From Rubellimicrobium sp. (lineage in GTDB: Bacteria > Pseudomonadota > Alphaproteobacteria > Rhodobacterales > Rhodobacteraceae): DNA of 64,000 bases. This document shows, piece by piece, positions 36,980-45,657 of this stretch. Made by a program: the position numbers and the translations under genes. The notes under the pieces are model-generated. The model made no database searches and had not been told where the DNA came from. It worked only from the letters and a program-made list of their open reading frames with translations. The stretch spans positions 62,001 to 126,000 of the forward strand of contig JADYZU010000073.1 in the NCBI GenBank assembly GCA_020852925.1, written 5' to 3'. Position 1 is the first letter of the stretch, and every line of letters starts with the position of its first letter.

Positions 36980-37806
36980 AGGCCGAACGCCAGCCGCACC
37001 GCAAAGCGCGTCGCCACCAGCGTGAGGAAACAGGCGAATCCGATCTCGAGCGCGCGGCGCGGCAGCGCATGGGCAAGGCGCACACCGATGCGCGTGGTCA
37101 GGACCGTGGCGGGCACGATGACCGCGAAGGCCAGCGCCGAGACGAAGCCCAGCGACAGGGGCGGCAGCCCCGCCCGCCCCCAGCCCGCCCAGACATAGCC
37201 CAGCGCGCCGGGGATGGAGATGAGCACCCCCACCGCCGACGACGTGGCGACCGAGCGGCGGATGTCGTGGCCATGCAGCATGAGCACCAGATTCGTGATC
37301 GCGCCCCCGCCGATCCCCATGAGCGCCGAGGCCAGCCCGATCACCACGCCATAGACCCGCAACACCCCGTCGCGCGGGAGGCTGGCCGAGAGGCGCCAGC
37401 GGTCGCTTCCGGAGAAGAGGCGGACGGCATTGATCCCGGCCACAAGGACAAAGACCGCCTGGAACACCGCCGCGGGCGCGAATCGCGCGATCGCGGCCCC
37501 GGCCAGCACCCCCGCCAGCACCGGCAGCGCCCAGATGCGGATCACGCCCGTATCCATCACGCCCCGCAGGTAATGCCCGCGCGCCGATTGCAGCGAGGTG
37601 GGAATGATGATCGCCAGCGAAGTGCCCACCGCCAGCGGCATCCGCACTTCCTCGGGCACGGCCAGCAGGCCGAACACCGCATAAAGCAGCGGCACCGTGA
37701 TCGCCCCGCCGCCCACGCCGAACAGACCGGCAAGGATCCCGGTGACCGCGCCGGCCACAGCCAGCAGCAGCCCGAGCAGCCCGAGCGTGGCAGGATCGGG
37801 CATCAT
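36976..37806 (-). CDS. sulfite exporter TauE/SafE family protein
   Basis: 276 residues with about eight membrane segments. The two half-repeats read GILAGLFGVGGGAITVPLL and GLASALMGIGGGAITNLVLML. It is a second TauE/SafE member, distinct from the one near 21 kb. It overlaps the upstream mscS-like gene by 4 bases and is the last gene of the trgA-trgB-cysK-mscS run. Export of sulfite or a related anion is inferred from family and context. Confidence 0.9.
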   Translation of the reverse strand: MMPDPATLGLLGLLLAVAGAVTGILAGLFGVGGGAITVPLLYAVFGLLAVPEEVRMPLAVGTSLAIIIPTSLQSARGHYLRGVMDTGVIRIWALPVLAGVLAGAAIARFAPAAVFQAVFVLVAGINAVRLFSGSDRWRLSASLPRDGVLRVYGVVIGLASALMGIGGGAITNLVLMLHGHDIRRSVATSSAVGVLISIPGALGYVWAGWGRAGLPPLSLGFVSALAFAVIVPATVLTTRIGVRLAHALPRRALEIGFACFLTLVATRFAVRLAFGL

Positions 37807-40316
37807 TCGCCGCCGGCCCCGTGGTTCCCGGCCCCGTGGTTCCCGGCAGTCCCGGCGCCTTCCGCGCCCTCGCGCAGCAGCGTCACGCGCATTTCGGCCG
37901 GGCCCGGCGCGGGCGAGGCGGCGGTGCGCCCCGCCCCGGCATTCGGTCGCGGCGCGCCCGCGAATTCGATCCCCTCGTCATGGAACCGCCGGGCGATGTC
38001 GATGTTCATCTCGGACCGCACCGCCAGCCCGAAGTTCACGTCGCGCACGATGGCGCGGATTTCGAAGTTCAGCAGGTCGGGCGCGAAGTTCTGGAGCACG
38101 ACCGACGGCGGCGGATTGAGCAGGACCATCGGATGGCCCTCGGCGATCTCGCGCAGGATGGCCATGACCCGGGGGATGTCGGATCCGAACATGACCGACA
38201 CCGGCACGATGATCCGCCCCACCGACGATCCGCGCGTCCAGTTCGTCACCTGCCCCGAGATCAGGTCGGCATTGGGGACGATGACATTGGTGCGGTCGAA
38301 GGTCTCGATCCGGGTCGAGCGCACCGAGATGTCGCGCACATAGCCCATCTTGCCGCCGACCTCGATCCAGTCGCCGGCGCTGATCGGGCGTTCGATCAGC
38401 AGGATGATCCCGGAAATGAAGTTCGAGACGATGTTCTGAAGGCCGAAACCGATGCCGACCGACAGCGCACCGGCGACGATGGCGAGGTTCGACAGATCAA
38501 GCCCGACCGAGGTGATCGCCACCAGCCCCGCGACGAAGATCCCGACATAGCCCGTCCCCGAGACGATCGCCGACCGCCCGCCCGGATCCAGCCGGGTCTT
38601 GGGCAGGATCGCGGTGCGCAGCACGCCCTGCAACAGCCGGGTCATGGCAAAGCCGATGGCGAAGATCACCACGAAGGCCAGGAAATCGGTGGGTGAAATG
38701 CGGGTTTCGCCCATGGCGAAACCCTCCTGGAAGCGGGCCCAGATCTCGCGCAGGTCTTCGGTGCGCACCCCCCAGACCAGCGCCAGCACCGGCAGCGCCG
38801 CCAGCGTCAGCACTACCGCGACGATCACCGGCAGCAGGGCATCGCGCGAGCCGTCCTCGGAGCGGGTGACCAGCGCGTGCAGGTCATAGGCGAAGGTCTG
38901 AAGCACCATCACCACCCCGATGAGCCCGAGCGTGCGCACCGCCGGGTTCACCAGCGCCTCGCCGGCCGCGCCATAGCCCAGCGCGGTCAGCACCGGCCCG
39001 ATCACCGCCACCGCCACCAGCGCCCGCCCGACCACCGACAGCAGCCCGCGCTGAAAGACCGTGGCCTCGGCAGTGCCGTCGGCAAGGGCGGAATCGCCCT
39101 CGGGCAGGCGGGCGGACAGCACCACCCGGCCCAGCCGGAACAGCACGACCGACAGCAGTATCTGCACCGGAAACAGCGCGCTCGTCGCGGTGACGGGCGC
39201 GATCTCGCCGGCGGCGAGCAGCGCAAGGATCATCGCCCCCGCAGTGCCGAACGCGCCCAGAAGCACCGCATGACGCCAGGCGCGGCGGCGGCGCGCGTCG
39301 TCCAGAAGCGTGGCCAGCGGCACCCGCGCATCGGGCCCGAACATCCGTTCGCCCAGCCAGCGCGCGACGATGAGGAACGCCCCCGCCTGCGGGATTTCCC
39401 GGATCACCTGCGTCAGGCGGAACCCGGCCATCCCCGAGACCTGCACCGCCTCGACCAGCGCCGACAGGCCAAGGAACGGCAGCACGATCTGCCCCAGCGA
39501 CAGCACGAGCGACCACACCCCGACCCCGCGCCAGCCCTGCGCCGGTGCCAGATGCGCAAGCTGCCCCATCCAGCGCCGCCCGCGTGCCAGCAGCACCAGA
39601 CCCAGCAGCGTGTAGAACATCACCTGCCCCAGATGCGCCGTCAGCACCGCGAGGCGCGAGACCGAGGTGAAGGTGACGCGCGCCTCCTTCCAGAGGTTCG
39701 ACACCAGCCGGCCCAGATCCGAGGCAACCGGCGCCCATTGCGCCGGGTTGAGCGGGGACTCGCCGCGCGTGGTCATCGAGGCGGTGCGCCGCGCCCGCAG
39801 GAGCGTGTCGATTTCCGCGATCAGGCCGTTCGACTGGGCATAGGCCTCCTGGGCCAGCAGGGCGGGCGCGCGCAGGCGGTTCAGTTCCGCCATGAGGAGC
39901 GCGCGCCGCACGCTCACGCGCAGATCCTCGAGCGCGGGGTCGGCGGGCGCCTCGCCCAGCGCGGCCAGTTGCTGACGCACCGTGGCGATGCGGGCGGCGT
40001 TCTGGCCCTGCACGCTCAGGAACCGGTCGCGCCATTGCACGAGGTCGTTGCGCAGCCGCTCGAGCGCGAAGGTCGATCCCGAGGCGTTCTCGCTGATCGT
40101 GGCGCTGCGTTCGGCGGTGCGCTGCCAGGCGGCATAGTCCACGTCGCCGATGACGATGTCGGGCGCCATGTCCTCGGAGGATTCGCCGGCGGATTCGGCC
40201 GGGGCTTCGGCCGGCGCGGGCGGCTGGTCGTCCTGCGCGAAGGCGGGCCCGCTGCCCGGCGCCAGCACCGCCAGCACCGCCAGCAGGGCGGGAATCAGGA
40301 AAGGCGCGCGGATCAT
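37803..40316 (-). CDS. mechanosensitive channel family protein with DUF3772 (MscS/MscK-like)
   Basis: 837 residues. A signal peptide (ending GPAFAQ) leads to a periplasmic helical region with a DUF3772-type segment (about 60-210), then about ten membrane helices, and the MscS core: pore-lining helix (LSVGIGFGLQNIVSNFISG), beta domain (RPISAGDWIEVGGKMGYV, RSTRIETFDRTNVIVPNADL) and a C-terminal alpha/beta domain. It should open on membrane tension and release osmolytes. It overlaps cysK upstream and a TauE/SafE gene downstream by 4 bases each. The C-terminus ends in a duplicated GNHGA from a 15-base repeat. Confidence 0.92.
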   Translation of the reverse strand: MIRAPFLIPALLAVLAVLAPGSGPAFAQDDQPPAPAEAPAESAGESSEDMAPDIVIGDVDYAAWQRTAERSATISENASGSTFALERLRNDLVQWRDRFLSVQGQNAARIATVRQQLAALGEAPADPALEDLRVSVRRALLMAELNRLRAPALLAQEAYAQSNGLIAEIDTLLRARRTASMTTRGESPLNPAQWAPVASDLGRLVSNLWKEARVTFTSVSRLAVLTAHLGQVMFYTLLGLVLLARGRRWMGQLAHLAPAQGWRGVGVWSLVLSLGQIVLPFLGLSALVEAVQVSGMAGFRLTQVIREIPQAGAFLIVARWLGERMFGPDARVPLATLLDDARRRRAWRHAVLLGAFGTAGAMILALLAAGEIAPVTATSALFPVQILLSVVLFRLGRVVLSARLPEGDSALADGTAEATVFQRGLLSVVGRALVAVAVIGPVLTALGYGAAGEALVNPAVRTLGLIGVVMVLQTFAYDLHALVTRSEDGSRDALLPVIVAVVLTLAALPVLALVWGVRTEDLREIWARFQEGFAMGETRISPTDFLAFVVIFAIGFAMTRLLQGVLRTAILPKTRLDPGGRSAIVSGTGYVGIFVAGLVAITSVGLDLSNLAIVAGALSVGIGFGLQNIVSNFISGIILLIERPISAGDWIEVGGKMGYVRDISVRSTRIETFDRTNVIVPNADLISGQVTNWTRGSSVGRIIVPVSVMFGSDIPRVMAILREIAEGHPMVLLNPPPSVVLQNFAPDLLNFEIRAIVRDVNFGLAVRSEMNIDIARRFHDEGIEFAGAPRPNAGAGRTAASPAPGPAEMRVTLLREGAEGAGTAGNHGAGNHGAGGE
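37815..37844. repeat. 15-base tandem duplication at the mscS-like 3' end
   Basis: GGCCCCGTGGTTCCC occurs twice in a row and encodes the repeated GNHGA at the C-terminus. Confidence 0.7.
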
Positions 40317-41353
40317 GTCCCCTCGAACACCCGCGGCACTTCGGACGCCGCGCGGTCAAGCCAGCCCGGAACCGGCAGGCCGCGTTCGCGCAGGAAGACC
40401 GGGTTGAACAGCTTCGACTGATAGCGCGTGCCGTAATCGGCCAGCACGGTGACGATGGTATGGCCCGGCCCCATCTCGCGCGCCATGCGCATCGCGCCGG
40501 CCACATTGATGCCCGACGATCCGCCCACGCACAGCCCCTCCTGCGCGAGCAGGTCAAAGACCACGGGCAGCGCCTCGCTGTCGGGGATGCGGTAGCTGAA
40601 ATCGGGGGTGAACCCTTCGAGGTTGCCGGTGATGCGGCCCTGCCCGATCCCCTCGGTCACCGAAGAGCCGGGCGCATCGAACTGCCCGGTGGTGTAGAAG
40701 GCATGCAGCGCCGCGCCCTCGGGATCGGCAAGGCCGATCTTCACGCCCCTGGGCTGAAGCGCGCGCGCGACCCCGGCCAGCGTCCCGCCCGAGCCCACGG
40801 CGCAGATGAATCCGTCCACCCGCCCGCCGGTCTGGTCCCAGATCTCGGGCCCGGTCGATTCGACATGCGCCTGCCGGTTGGCCTGATTGTCGAACTGGTT
40901 GGCCCAGACCGCGCCCGCCGGTTCGGTGCGGGCCAGCGCCGCGGCCAGACGGCCGGAGTAGCGCACGTAATTGTCCGGGTTGCGATAGGGCACCGCCGGC
41001 ACCTCGACCAGGGTGGCGCCGGCCAGGCGCAGCATGTCCTTCTTTTCCTGACTCTGGGTTTCGGGGATGACGATGACGGTGCGGAATCCCATCGAGGATC
41101 CCACCAGCGCAAGCCCGATCCCGGTGTTGCCGGCGGTGCCCTCGACGATCGTGCCCCCCGGCCCGAGCGCGCCGCGCGCCACCGCGTCGCGGATGATCCA
41201 GAGCGCGGCGCGGTCCTTGATCGACTGGCCGGGATTCATGAACTCGGCCTTGGCGAGGATGGTGCAGCCGGTGGCCTCGGAAGGGCCGCGCAGGCGGATG
41301 AGGGGGGTGTTGCCGATGGCGGCGGCCAGGTCTGCCTTGATCGGCATGGTCAT
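40313..41353 (-). CDS. cysK: cysteine synthase A (O-acetylserine sulfhydrylase)
   Basis: 346 residues. The PLP lysine is in NPGQSIKDRAA, the substrate loop is EGTAGNTGIGLA and the PLP phosphate loop is VGSGGTLAGVA. It makes cysteine from O-acetylserine and sulfide. It sits directly after trgA and trgB, the arrangement known in Rhodobacter sphaeroides, where cysK contributes to tellurite resistance. ATG 41347 is a possible alternative start. It overlaps the mscS-like gene by 4 bases. Confidence 0.95.
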   Translation of the reverse strand: MTMPIKADLAAAIGNTPLIRLRGPSEATGCTILAKAEFMNPGQSIKDRAALWIIRDAVARGALGPGGTIVEGTAGNTGIGLALVGSSMGFRTVIVIPETQSQEKKDMLRLAGATLVEVPAVPYRNPDNYVRYSGRLAAALARTEPAGAVWANQFDNQANRQAHVESTGPEIWDQTGGRVDGFICAVGSGGTLAGVARALQPRGVKIGLADPEGAALHAFYTTGQFDAPGSSVTEGIGQGRITGNLEGFTPDFSYRIPDSEALPVVFDLLAQEGLCVGGSSGINVAGAMRMAREMGPGHTIVTVLADYGTRYQSKLFNPVFLRERGLPVPGWLDRAASEVPRVFEGT

Positions 41354-41380
41354 GGGGGTCTCCTTCGCTTCCCGCCCTTC

Positions 41381-42529
41381 CTAGGGGGCGGTCCGGGGCG
41401 ACTCAAGGGCGCGCGGCCCGGCCACCGCGCGTTCGCGCGCCAGCCACAGAAGCATCGCCACAAGCGGCACCGCCGTCACCTCGCCCGAATCGAGCAGCGC
41501 CATCGCCCGGTCGAAGGGCAGGACGTGCAGGCGGATGTCTTCGGCCTCGTGGGCAAGGCCGCCGTGGGCGGCGTGGCCGTCGGGCAGGTCGGCCAGACCC
41601 AGCCAGGCATAGAACCGGTCGGTCGCGTTGCCGGGCGAGGCATAGGCCGAAAACATCGGCCTGAGCCCGCGCAGCGTCAGGCCCGCTTCCTCCTCGGTCT
41701 CGCGGCGGGCGGCGTCCCCGGGCGATTCGCCGGCGTCGATCATCCCGGCCACCGGCTCGAGCGTCCAGGGATTGGGGTCGCCCCGGCGCGCGGGGCCGGC
41801 GCGGAACTGTTCGACCAGAAGCACGCGGTCGCGCGCGGGGTCATAGGGCAGCACCAGCGCCGCATCCGCGCCGACCAGCACTTCGCGCGGCAGATCGCGG
41901 TGCCAGCCGCCGTCAAAGCGGCGATGCGTGACCAGCGTCGGCGCAAGGCGAAAGAACCCGCCGCTCATCGGCGCGGCGGCGCGCAGGGTCCAGTCGCCGG
42001 GCAGGGGCGCGTGGCGCAGGCGGGCCGCCCCGCCCTCGGTGCGGGCGCGCAACTGTGTCGCGGCACGGGCGCGGATCACCGGCCACTGGCGGCGCAGGTC
42101 GGCATCGTCGAAATCCGCCGCGCCCCAGTCGACCTCGCCCGCGGCCAGCAGCGTCTCTTCGGCATGGGCCTCGGCCCAGGCGTCAAGCGACCAGCGCCGC
42201 CCGCTTGCCGCCTGACCGGCGGGGGGCAGGTAGACCGAGGTGGCGCGCGGCTGCCCGTCCGCGCCCGTCACCGTCACCGGCACCCGTTCATAGCCGAAGG
42301 GCCGTTCATAGGCGTCAAGCCGGCGTTCCTGTGCCAGCGAAAGCCCCTCCATCACCAGGCCCTCGGCCTGTCCGTCCGGGGCGGCGACGATCGCGGGCCA
42401 GGGTCCGTCCGGCGCCGCCTCGACCCGATAGCCACCAAGCTGCGCGCGGATCGCCCGCTCCTGCCCGGAGCCGGCGATCAGCGCGAAAAGCGGCCGGTAA
42501 AGCAGCGTGCCATAAAGAAAGATCGACAT
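41381..42529 (-). CDS. trgB: TrgB-type protein: gamma-glutamylcyclotransferase-like domain plus NUDIX hydrolase
   Basis: 382 residues in two domains. Residues 1-150 begin MSIFLYGTLLYRPLF and carry the AIG2/GGCT-like YGTL motif and YERPFGYERV. Residues about 180-370 are a NUDIX hydrolase with the Nudix box GMIDAGESPGDAARRE then TEEEAGL, in the ADP-ribose pyrophosphatase style. It is assigned as TrgB of the tellurite-resistance locus from domain content and position between trgA and cysK. The exact reaction is not known. Confidence 0.87.
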   Translation of the reverse strand: MSIFLYGTLLYRPLFALIAGSGQERAIRAQLGGYRVEAAPDGPWPAIVAAPDGQAEGLVMEGLSLAQERRLDAYERPFGYERVPVTVTGADGQPRATSVYLPPAGQAASGRRWSLDAWAEAHAEETLLAAGEVDWGAADFDDADLRRQWPVIRARAATQLRARTEGGAARLRHAPLPGDWTLRAAAPMSGGFFRLAPTLVTHRRFDGGWHRDLPREVLVGADAALVLPYDPARDRVLLVEQFRAGPARRGDPNPWTLEPVAGMIDAGESPGDAARRETEEEAGLTLRGLRPMFSAYASPGNATDRFYAWLGLADLPDGHAAHGGLAHEAEDIRLHVLPFDRAMALLDSGEVTAVPLVAMLLWLARERAVAGPRALESPRTAP

Positions 42530-42553
42530 TCGGTCCCTTCCGGTGCGCGTGGT

Positions 42554-43003
42554 TCAGCGAAAGTGGCGCCCCACCCATTCGGCCAGGATCCCGGCCACGG
42601 CCGCCCCCGCGACCAGAAGGGCAAGGACATGCGGCAGCGCCGCGGTCCGGCCGATTTCGGCCATGAGCGCAAAGACCGCCACCACCGCCTCGGCCGGGCC
42701 GTCGTAGATCCTGCGCAAGGACAGTTCCACCATCCGCACCGCCGCCGACAGGAACAGCCCGACGATGAGCGCCGCCGCCAGCGTGGTCAGCCCCTGCCCG
42801 ACCGCGCCGGCCCAGCTCTGCCCCCCTGACCGCGTGCCCAGGATGCGCCACCCCAGGATCAGCCCGGCCCCCGCGTTGATCGGCGCGAACCAGCGCGGCT
42901 CGGCCTGTTCGGCCAGCGGGAAAGCGGGCAGCGCCAGTTCGGCCGCAAGCCACAGAAGGACCGCGAACAGGATCGCGGCGGCAAGGCGGGCGGCAGTCGG
43001 CAT
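42554..43003 (-). CDS. trgA: TrgA family membrane protein (tellurite resistance)
   Basis: 149 residues from MPTAARLAAAILFAV at 43003 (GGGGAACAGG upstream). Four to five hydrophobic segments. The family pattern is visible in PINAGAGLILGWRILGTRSG, the MVELSLRRIYDGPAEAVVAVF segment and the final GILAEWVGRHFR. TrgA is needed with TrgB for high tellurite resistance in Rhodobacter sphaeroides; its mechanism is unknown. It is the first gene of the five-gene minus-strand run. Confidence 0.87.
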   Translation of the reverse strand: MPTAARLAAAILFAVLLWLAAELALPAFPLAEQAEPRWFAPINAGAGLILGWRILGTRSGGQSWAGAVGQGLTTLAAALIVGLFLSAAVRMVELSLRRIYDGPAEAVVAVFALMAEIGRTAALPHVLALLVAGAAVAGILAEWVGRHFR

Positions 43004-43053
43004 CCTGTTCCCCGTCGGGCGGTTTCGCCCATCCTTGATCAAGCCGGGCCGCC

Positions 43054-43114
43054 GCGCAAGCCGGGCGCGCAAACCGGATGCGCAAGCCGGGCGCGCAAGC
43101 CGGGCGCGCAGGCT
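43054..43114. repeat. degenerate 12-13 base tandem repeat, about five copies
   Basis: Units of GCGCAAGCCGGGC with small changes occur at about 43054, 43066, 43079, 43091 and 43103. They lie in the 216-base gap between divergent trgA and the binding-protein gene. Nothing else was recognised in this gap. Confidence 0.65.
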
Positions 43115-43219
43115 GGCGGGGACGCGCCGTCATCCCGGGGCCGGCCCGTCCCGGCTTGCGCCGCGCGCGCCGGGTTCCTATCATTTTCCCAGCACACCAC
43201 ATCACCCAGGGAGAGACAG

Positions 43220-44260
43220 ATGCGGCACATGTTCCTTGCCGGCGCTTCGGCGCTGGCCTTCGTCGCGGGCGCGGCATCGGCGCAGGACGCCGGGCTGACC
43301 GTTTTCGACTATGCAGGGTTCGAGCAGCCCGAATTCCACACCACCTATACCGCCGCCCACGGGACCAGCCCGACCTTCTCGTTCTTCGGGGACGAGGACG
43401 AGGCGTTCCAGAAGGTGACCTCGGGCTTTCGCGCCGACGTGACCCATATCTGCGCCGGTTCGGTGACCAAATGGACCGAGGCCGGCATCATCGAGCCCTG
43501 GGACACCAGCCGCATCACCGCCTGGGCCGATCTGGACACGAACCTGACCGGCACCGACACCTCGATGGGCGAATCCTATTTCATCCCCACCGACTGGGGT
43601 TCGACCGCGATCATCTACAACCCCGACGAGGTTCCGGCCGAGGATGTGGCCTCGCTTCAGGTGTTCACCAACCCGGCCTATGCCGGGCGCATCACCGTGC
43701 CCTACAACGTCGATGACACCTGGGCGCTGGCCTTCCTGGCCACCGGCGTGACCGACATCGCCGCCGCCACCGACGAACAGATCGACGCCGCCGCCGCCTG
43801 GCTGCGGCAGGTGCATCCGAACCTGCGCACCTACTGGACCGACCCGGCCGAACTGGCGCAGCTCATGTCCACGGGCGAAATCCTCGTCGCCTGGGCCTGG
43901 AACGAGACCTACCCGACCCTGCGCGCCGAGGGCGTGCCGGTCGCGTTCCAGCGCGAGGCGGCCGAAGGATCGTCGGTCTGGCTGTGCGGCCTTGTCAACA
44001 TGAAGGACGGCGCCGGATCCGAGGATCTGGCCTATGACTATCTGAACGCCTTCCTCGATCCGTCCTCGACCATCCCGCTGGTCGAGCAGGGCTGGGGCAG
44101 CGCCAACGCCGCCGCGATGGCCTCGCAGGTGAGCGAGGAAGACCTCGAGCTGGCCGGCCTTGGCCATATCGACGCGCCGGTGGCCGCGCAGTTGCCGATG
44201 TCGCAGGCGCTGCGCGAGCGGCTGGCCGAAGAGTTCGAGCTGATCAAGGCGGGCTTCTGA
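43220..44260 (+). CDS. orphan extracellular substrate-binding protein (polyamine/PotD-like)
   Basis: 346 residues. The start follows a good site (AGGGAGAGACAG); the signal peptide ends near ASAQDAG. The mature protein follows the periplasmic binding type II fold (LTVFDYAGFEQPEFHTTY, FIPTDWGSTAIIYNPDEV, YNVDDTWALAFLATGV, VAWAWNETYPTL), most like spermidine/putrescine binding proteins. No permease or ATPase gene is next to it in the window, and a terminator-like hairpin follows directly. It may serve a transporter encoded elsewhere. The ligand is unknown. Confidence 0.87.
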   Translation: MRHMFLAGASALAFVAGAASAQDAGLTVFDYAGFEQPEFHTTYTAAHGTSPTFSFFGDEDEAFQKVTSGFRADVTHICAGSVTKWTEAGIIEPWDTSRITAWADLDTNLTGTDTSMGESYFIPTDWGSTAIIYNPDEVPAEDVASLQVFTNPAYAGRITVPYNVDDTWALAFLATGVTDIAAATDEQIDAAAAWLRQVHPNLRTYWTDPAELAQLMSTGEILVAWAWNETYPTLRAEGVPVAFQREAAEGSSVWLCGLVNMKDGAGSEDLAYDYLNAFLDPSSTIPLVEQGWGSANAAAMASQVSEEDLELAGLGHIDAPVAAQLPMSQALRERLAEEFELIKAGF

Positions 44261-44280
44261 TCCGTCAGGGCCGGACCGCG

Positions 44281-44312
44281 CGGGGGCCAGACCACACGGG
44301 GGCCAGACCACA
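44281..44312. repeat. perfect 16-base tandem duplication
   Basis: CGGGGGCCAGACCACA is present twice without spacing, 20 bases after the binding-protein stop codon. Confidence 0.8.
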
Positions 44313-44315
44313 CGG

Positions 44316-44350
44316 GGGGGCGGGCGGGGCGATCCCGGCCGCCCCCTTTT
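44316..44350 (+). terminator. probable Rho-independent terminator of the orphan binding-protein gene
   Basis: GGGGGCGG... pairs with ...CCGCCCCC in an imperfect GC hairpin, followed by TTTT at 44347-44350. Confidence 0.55.
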
Positions 44351-44426
44351 CATTCCGCCGCCCCCCGCACGGTTTCCCTTGAAGCCGGGCGCCGGGCGTC
44401 CTACATCTGGGCTGTCTCTCTCGGGG

Positions 44427-44728
44427 GACTATGGGCATAAACGCGCACGCAATAACCGGATCGGACCCGGGGGCGGTACCCGGCGGCTCCACCAGACACC
44501 CTCGTTGGGGGAGGACGGGGCCGAAACAGGATCGACGAACGTCTAAAGGTGTTGCTTTGTCCCGGTGAGCTACCACCGTTATCGGTGCAAACTGCATAGT
44601 TGCCAACGACAACCGTGCTCCGGCGATGGCTCTGGCTGCGTAAGCAGTCCGGGTCTGCCGAACCCAAGTCCTGACGCTTAGCCGCGTCAGGCGGGGCCCG
44701 CAGGAGCCTGGCAACAGAATCCTGCACC
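44427..44728 (+). ncRNA. ssrA: tmRNA, circularly permuted (two-piece) alphaproteobacterial form
   Basis: The acceptor piece comes first: a T-arm-like hairpin (44467-44483), the acceptor strand CGGCTCC (44484-44490) and ACCA (44491-44494). After a short spacer, the coding piece starts at 44517 with GGGGCCGAAACAGGATCGAC; GGGGCCG pairs with CGGCTCC. The tag frame at 44602-44643 encodes ANDNRAPAMALAA then TAA. Downstream hairpins (CCTGACGC/GCGTCAGG; GCAGGA/TCCTGC) complete it. It rescues stalled ribosomes and tags the products for proteolysis. The outer ends are approximate. sspB, the adaptor for tagged proteins, lies 0.9 kb downstream. Confidence 0.93.
44602..44643 (+). other. proteolysis-tag reading frame of tmRNA
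   Basis: GCC AAC GAC AAC ... GCT GCG TAA encodes ANDNRAPAMALAA. The ANDN start fits SspB recognition and the ALAA end fits ClpX recognition, as known for alphaproteobacterial tags. Confidence 0.9.
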
Positions 44729-44818
44729 TTCCCCGCTTTCTGTCGAAGATTTCAGCGCGCTTGCCCCGGCGGCCGCTTGCGGTCTAGCCTTGTCGCGGTT
44801 CCAGACGGAGAGCGACCC

Positions 44819-45574
44819 ATGCGCCAGACCCCAGCCGCCCTTGCCCTGATCCTTGCCGCGCTGCCGCTGACCGCGGGCGCGCAGGAGGCGGACGATTACG
44901 CCAAGCTTGGCCCGAACGCGGTCAGCCTGACCGACGATCACGCCTGGCTTGCCACCCATCCCGCCCCGGATTTCTGGGCGATCCAGCCCTTCACCAAGCC
45001 GCAGTTCACCGATTCGGCCTGCTCGATCGCCTCGGTCACCGCGGCGCTGAACGGGCTGCGGGGGTTGCCGCAATGGGCGTCGCAGACGGTGATGACTCAG
45101 GAGGATCTGCTCGATCTGACCGGCAACGCCGAATGGGCCGCGCTGTCGGCGCAGGACGGCGACGGCGTGACCTTCGCGCAGCTTGAATCCTTCACCGCCG
45201 AGGCCGCCCGCGCCGCCGGCCTGACCGGCGCCGCCGTCACCGCCTGGCAGCCCGGGGGCACCGACGAGGCCACCCTGGCCGATCTGCGCGCCCGCCTCGC
45301 CGCGAACGAGGAAACGGCCGCGGACGCGCTTCTGGTCTACTTCAACCAGGGCGTGGTGACCGGCGACTGGGACGGGCCGCATATCTCGCCCATCGGGGCC
45401 TATGACGCCGCGGGCGACCGGGTGCTCATCCTCGAGGTCGACCAGGGCTGGTATGTGTCCTACTGGACCCCGGTGCCGGTCCTCCTCGAGGCGATGGTGC
45501 GCCCGGTGTCCGAGGAACACGGGCCGCTGGCCGGCGGCCACGGCGGGCTGGTGCGGATCGGGACGGCCGGCTGA
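44819..45574 (+). CDS. phytochelatin synthase family (papain-like) protein, exported
   Basis: 251 residues with a signal peptide (MRQTPAALALILAALPLTAG-AQE). The phytochelatin synthase triad can be placed: Cys in FTDSACSIASVTAALN, His in GPHISPIGAYDAAGD and Asp in VLILEVDQGWYVSYW. Bacterial members usually hydrolyse glutathione to gamma-Glu-Cys and do not make long phytochelatins. This one should act in the periplasm. It lies between ssrA and sspB and near cysK/trgAB, so a role in thiol or metal(loid) handling is plausible but inferred. Confidence 0.82.
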   Translation: MRQTPAALALILAALPLTAGAQEADDYAKLGPNAVSLTDDHAWLATHPAPDFWAIQPFTKPQFTDSACSIASVTAALNGLRGLPQWASQTVMTQEDLLDLTGNAEWAALSAQDGDGVTFAQLESFTAEAARAAGLTGAAVTAWQPGGTDEATLADLRARLAANEETAADALLVYFNQGVVTGDWDGPHISPIGAYDAAGDRVLILEVDQGWYVSYWTPVPVLLEAMVRPVSEEHGPLAGGHGGLVRIGTAG

Positions 45575-45657
45575 TCGCGGCCATCCCGCGCAAGCGGCCT
45601 TCCCCCTGCCCGCGAATAGCCTATGCTGTGGGCGTCGCATCTTGGGGAGGGCGCAAC

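Noticed and set aside
44401-44727. Open frames of 108 and about 149 codons on the minus strand over the tmRNA
   Set aside because: The sequence is fully explained by the permuted ssrA RNA with its tag frame, acceptor and hairpins.
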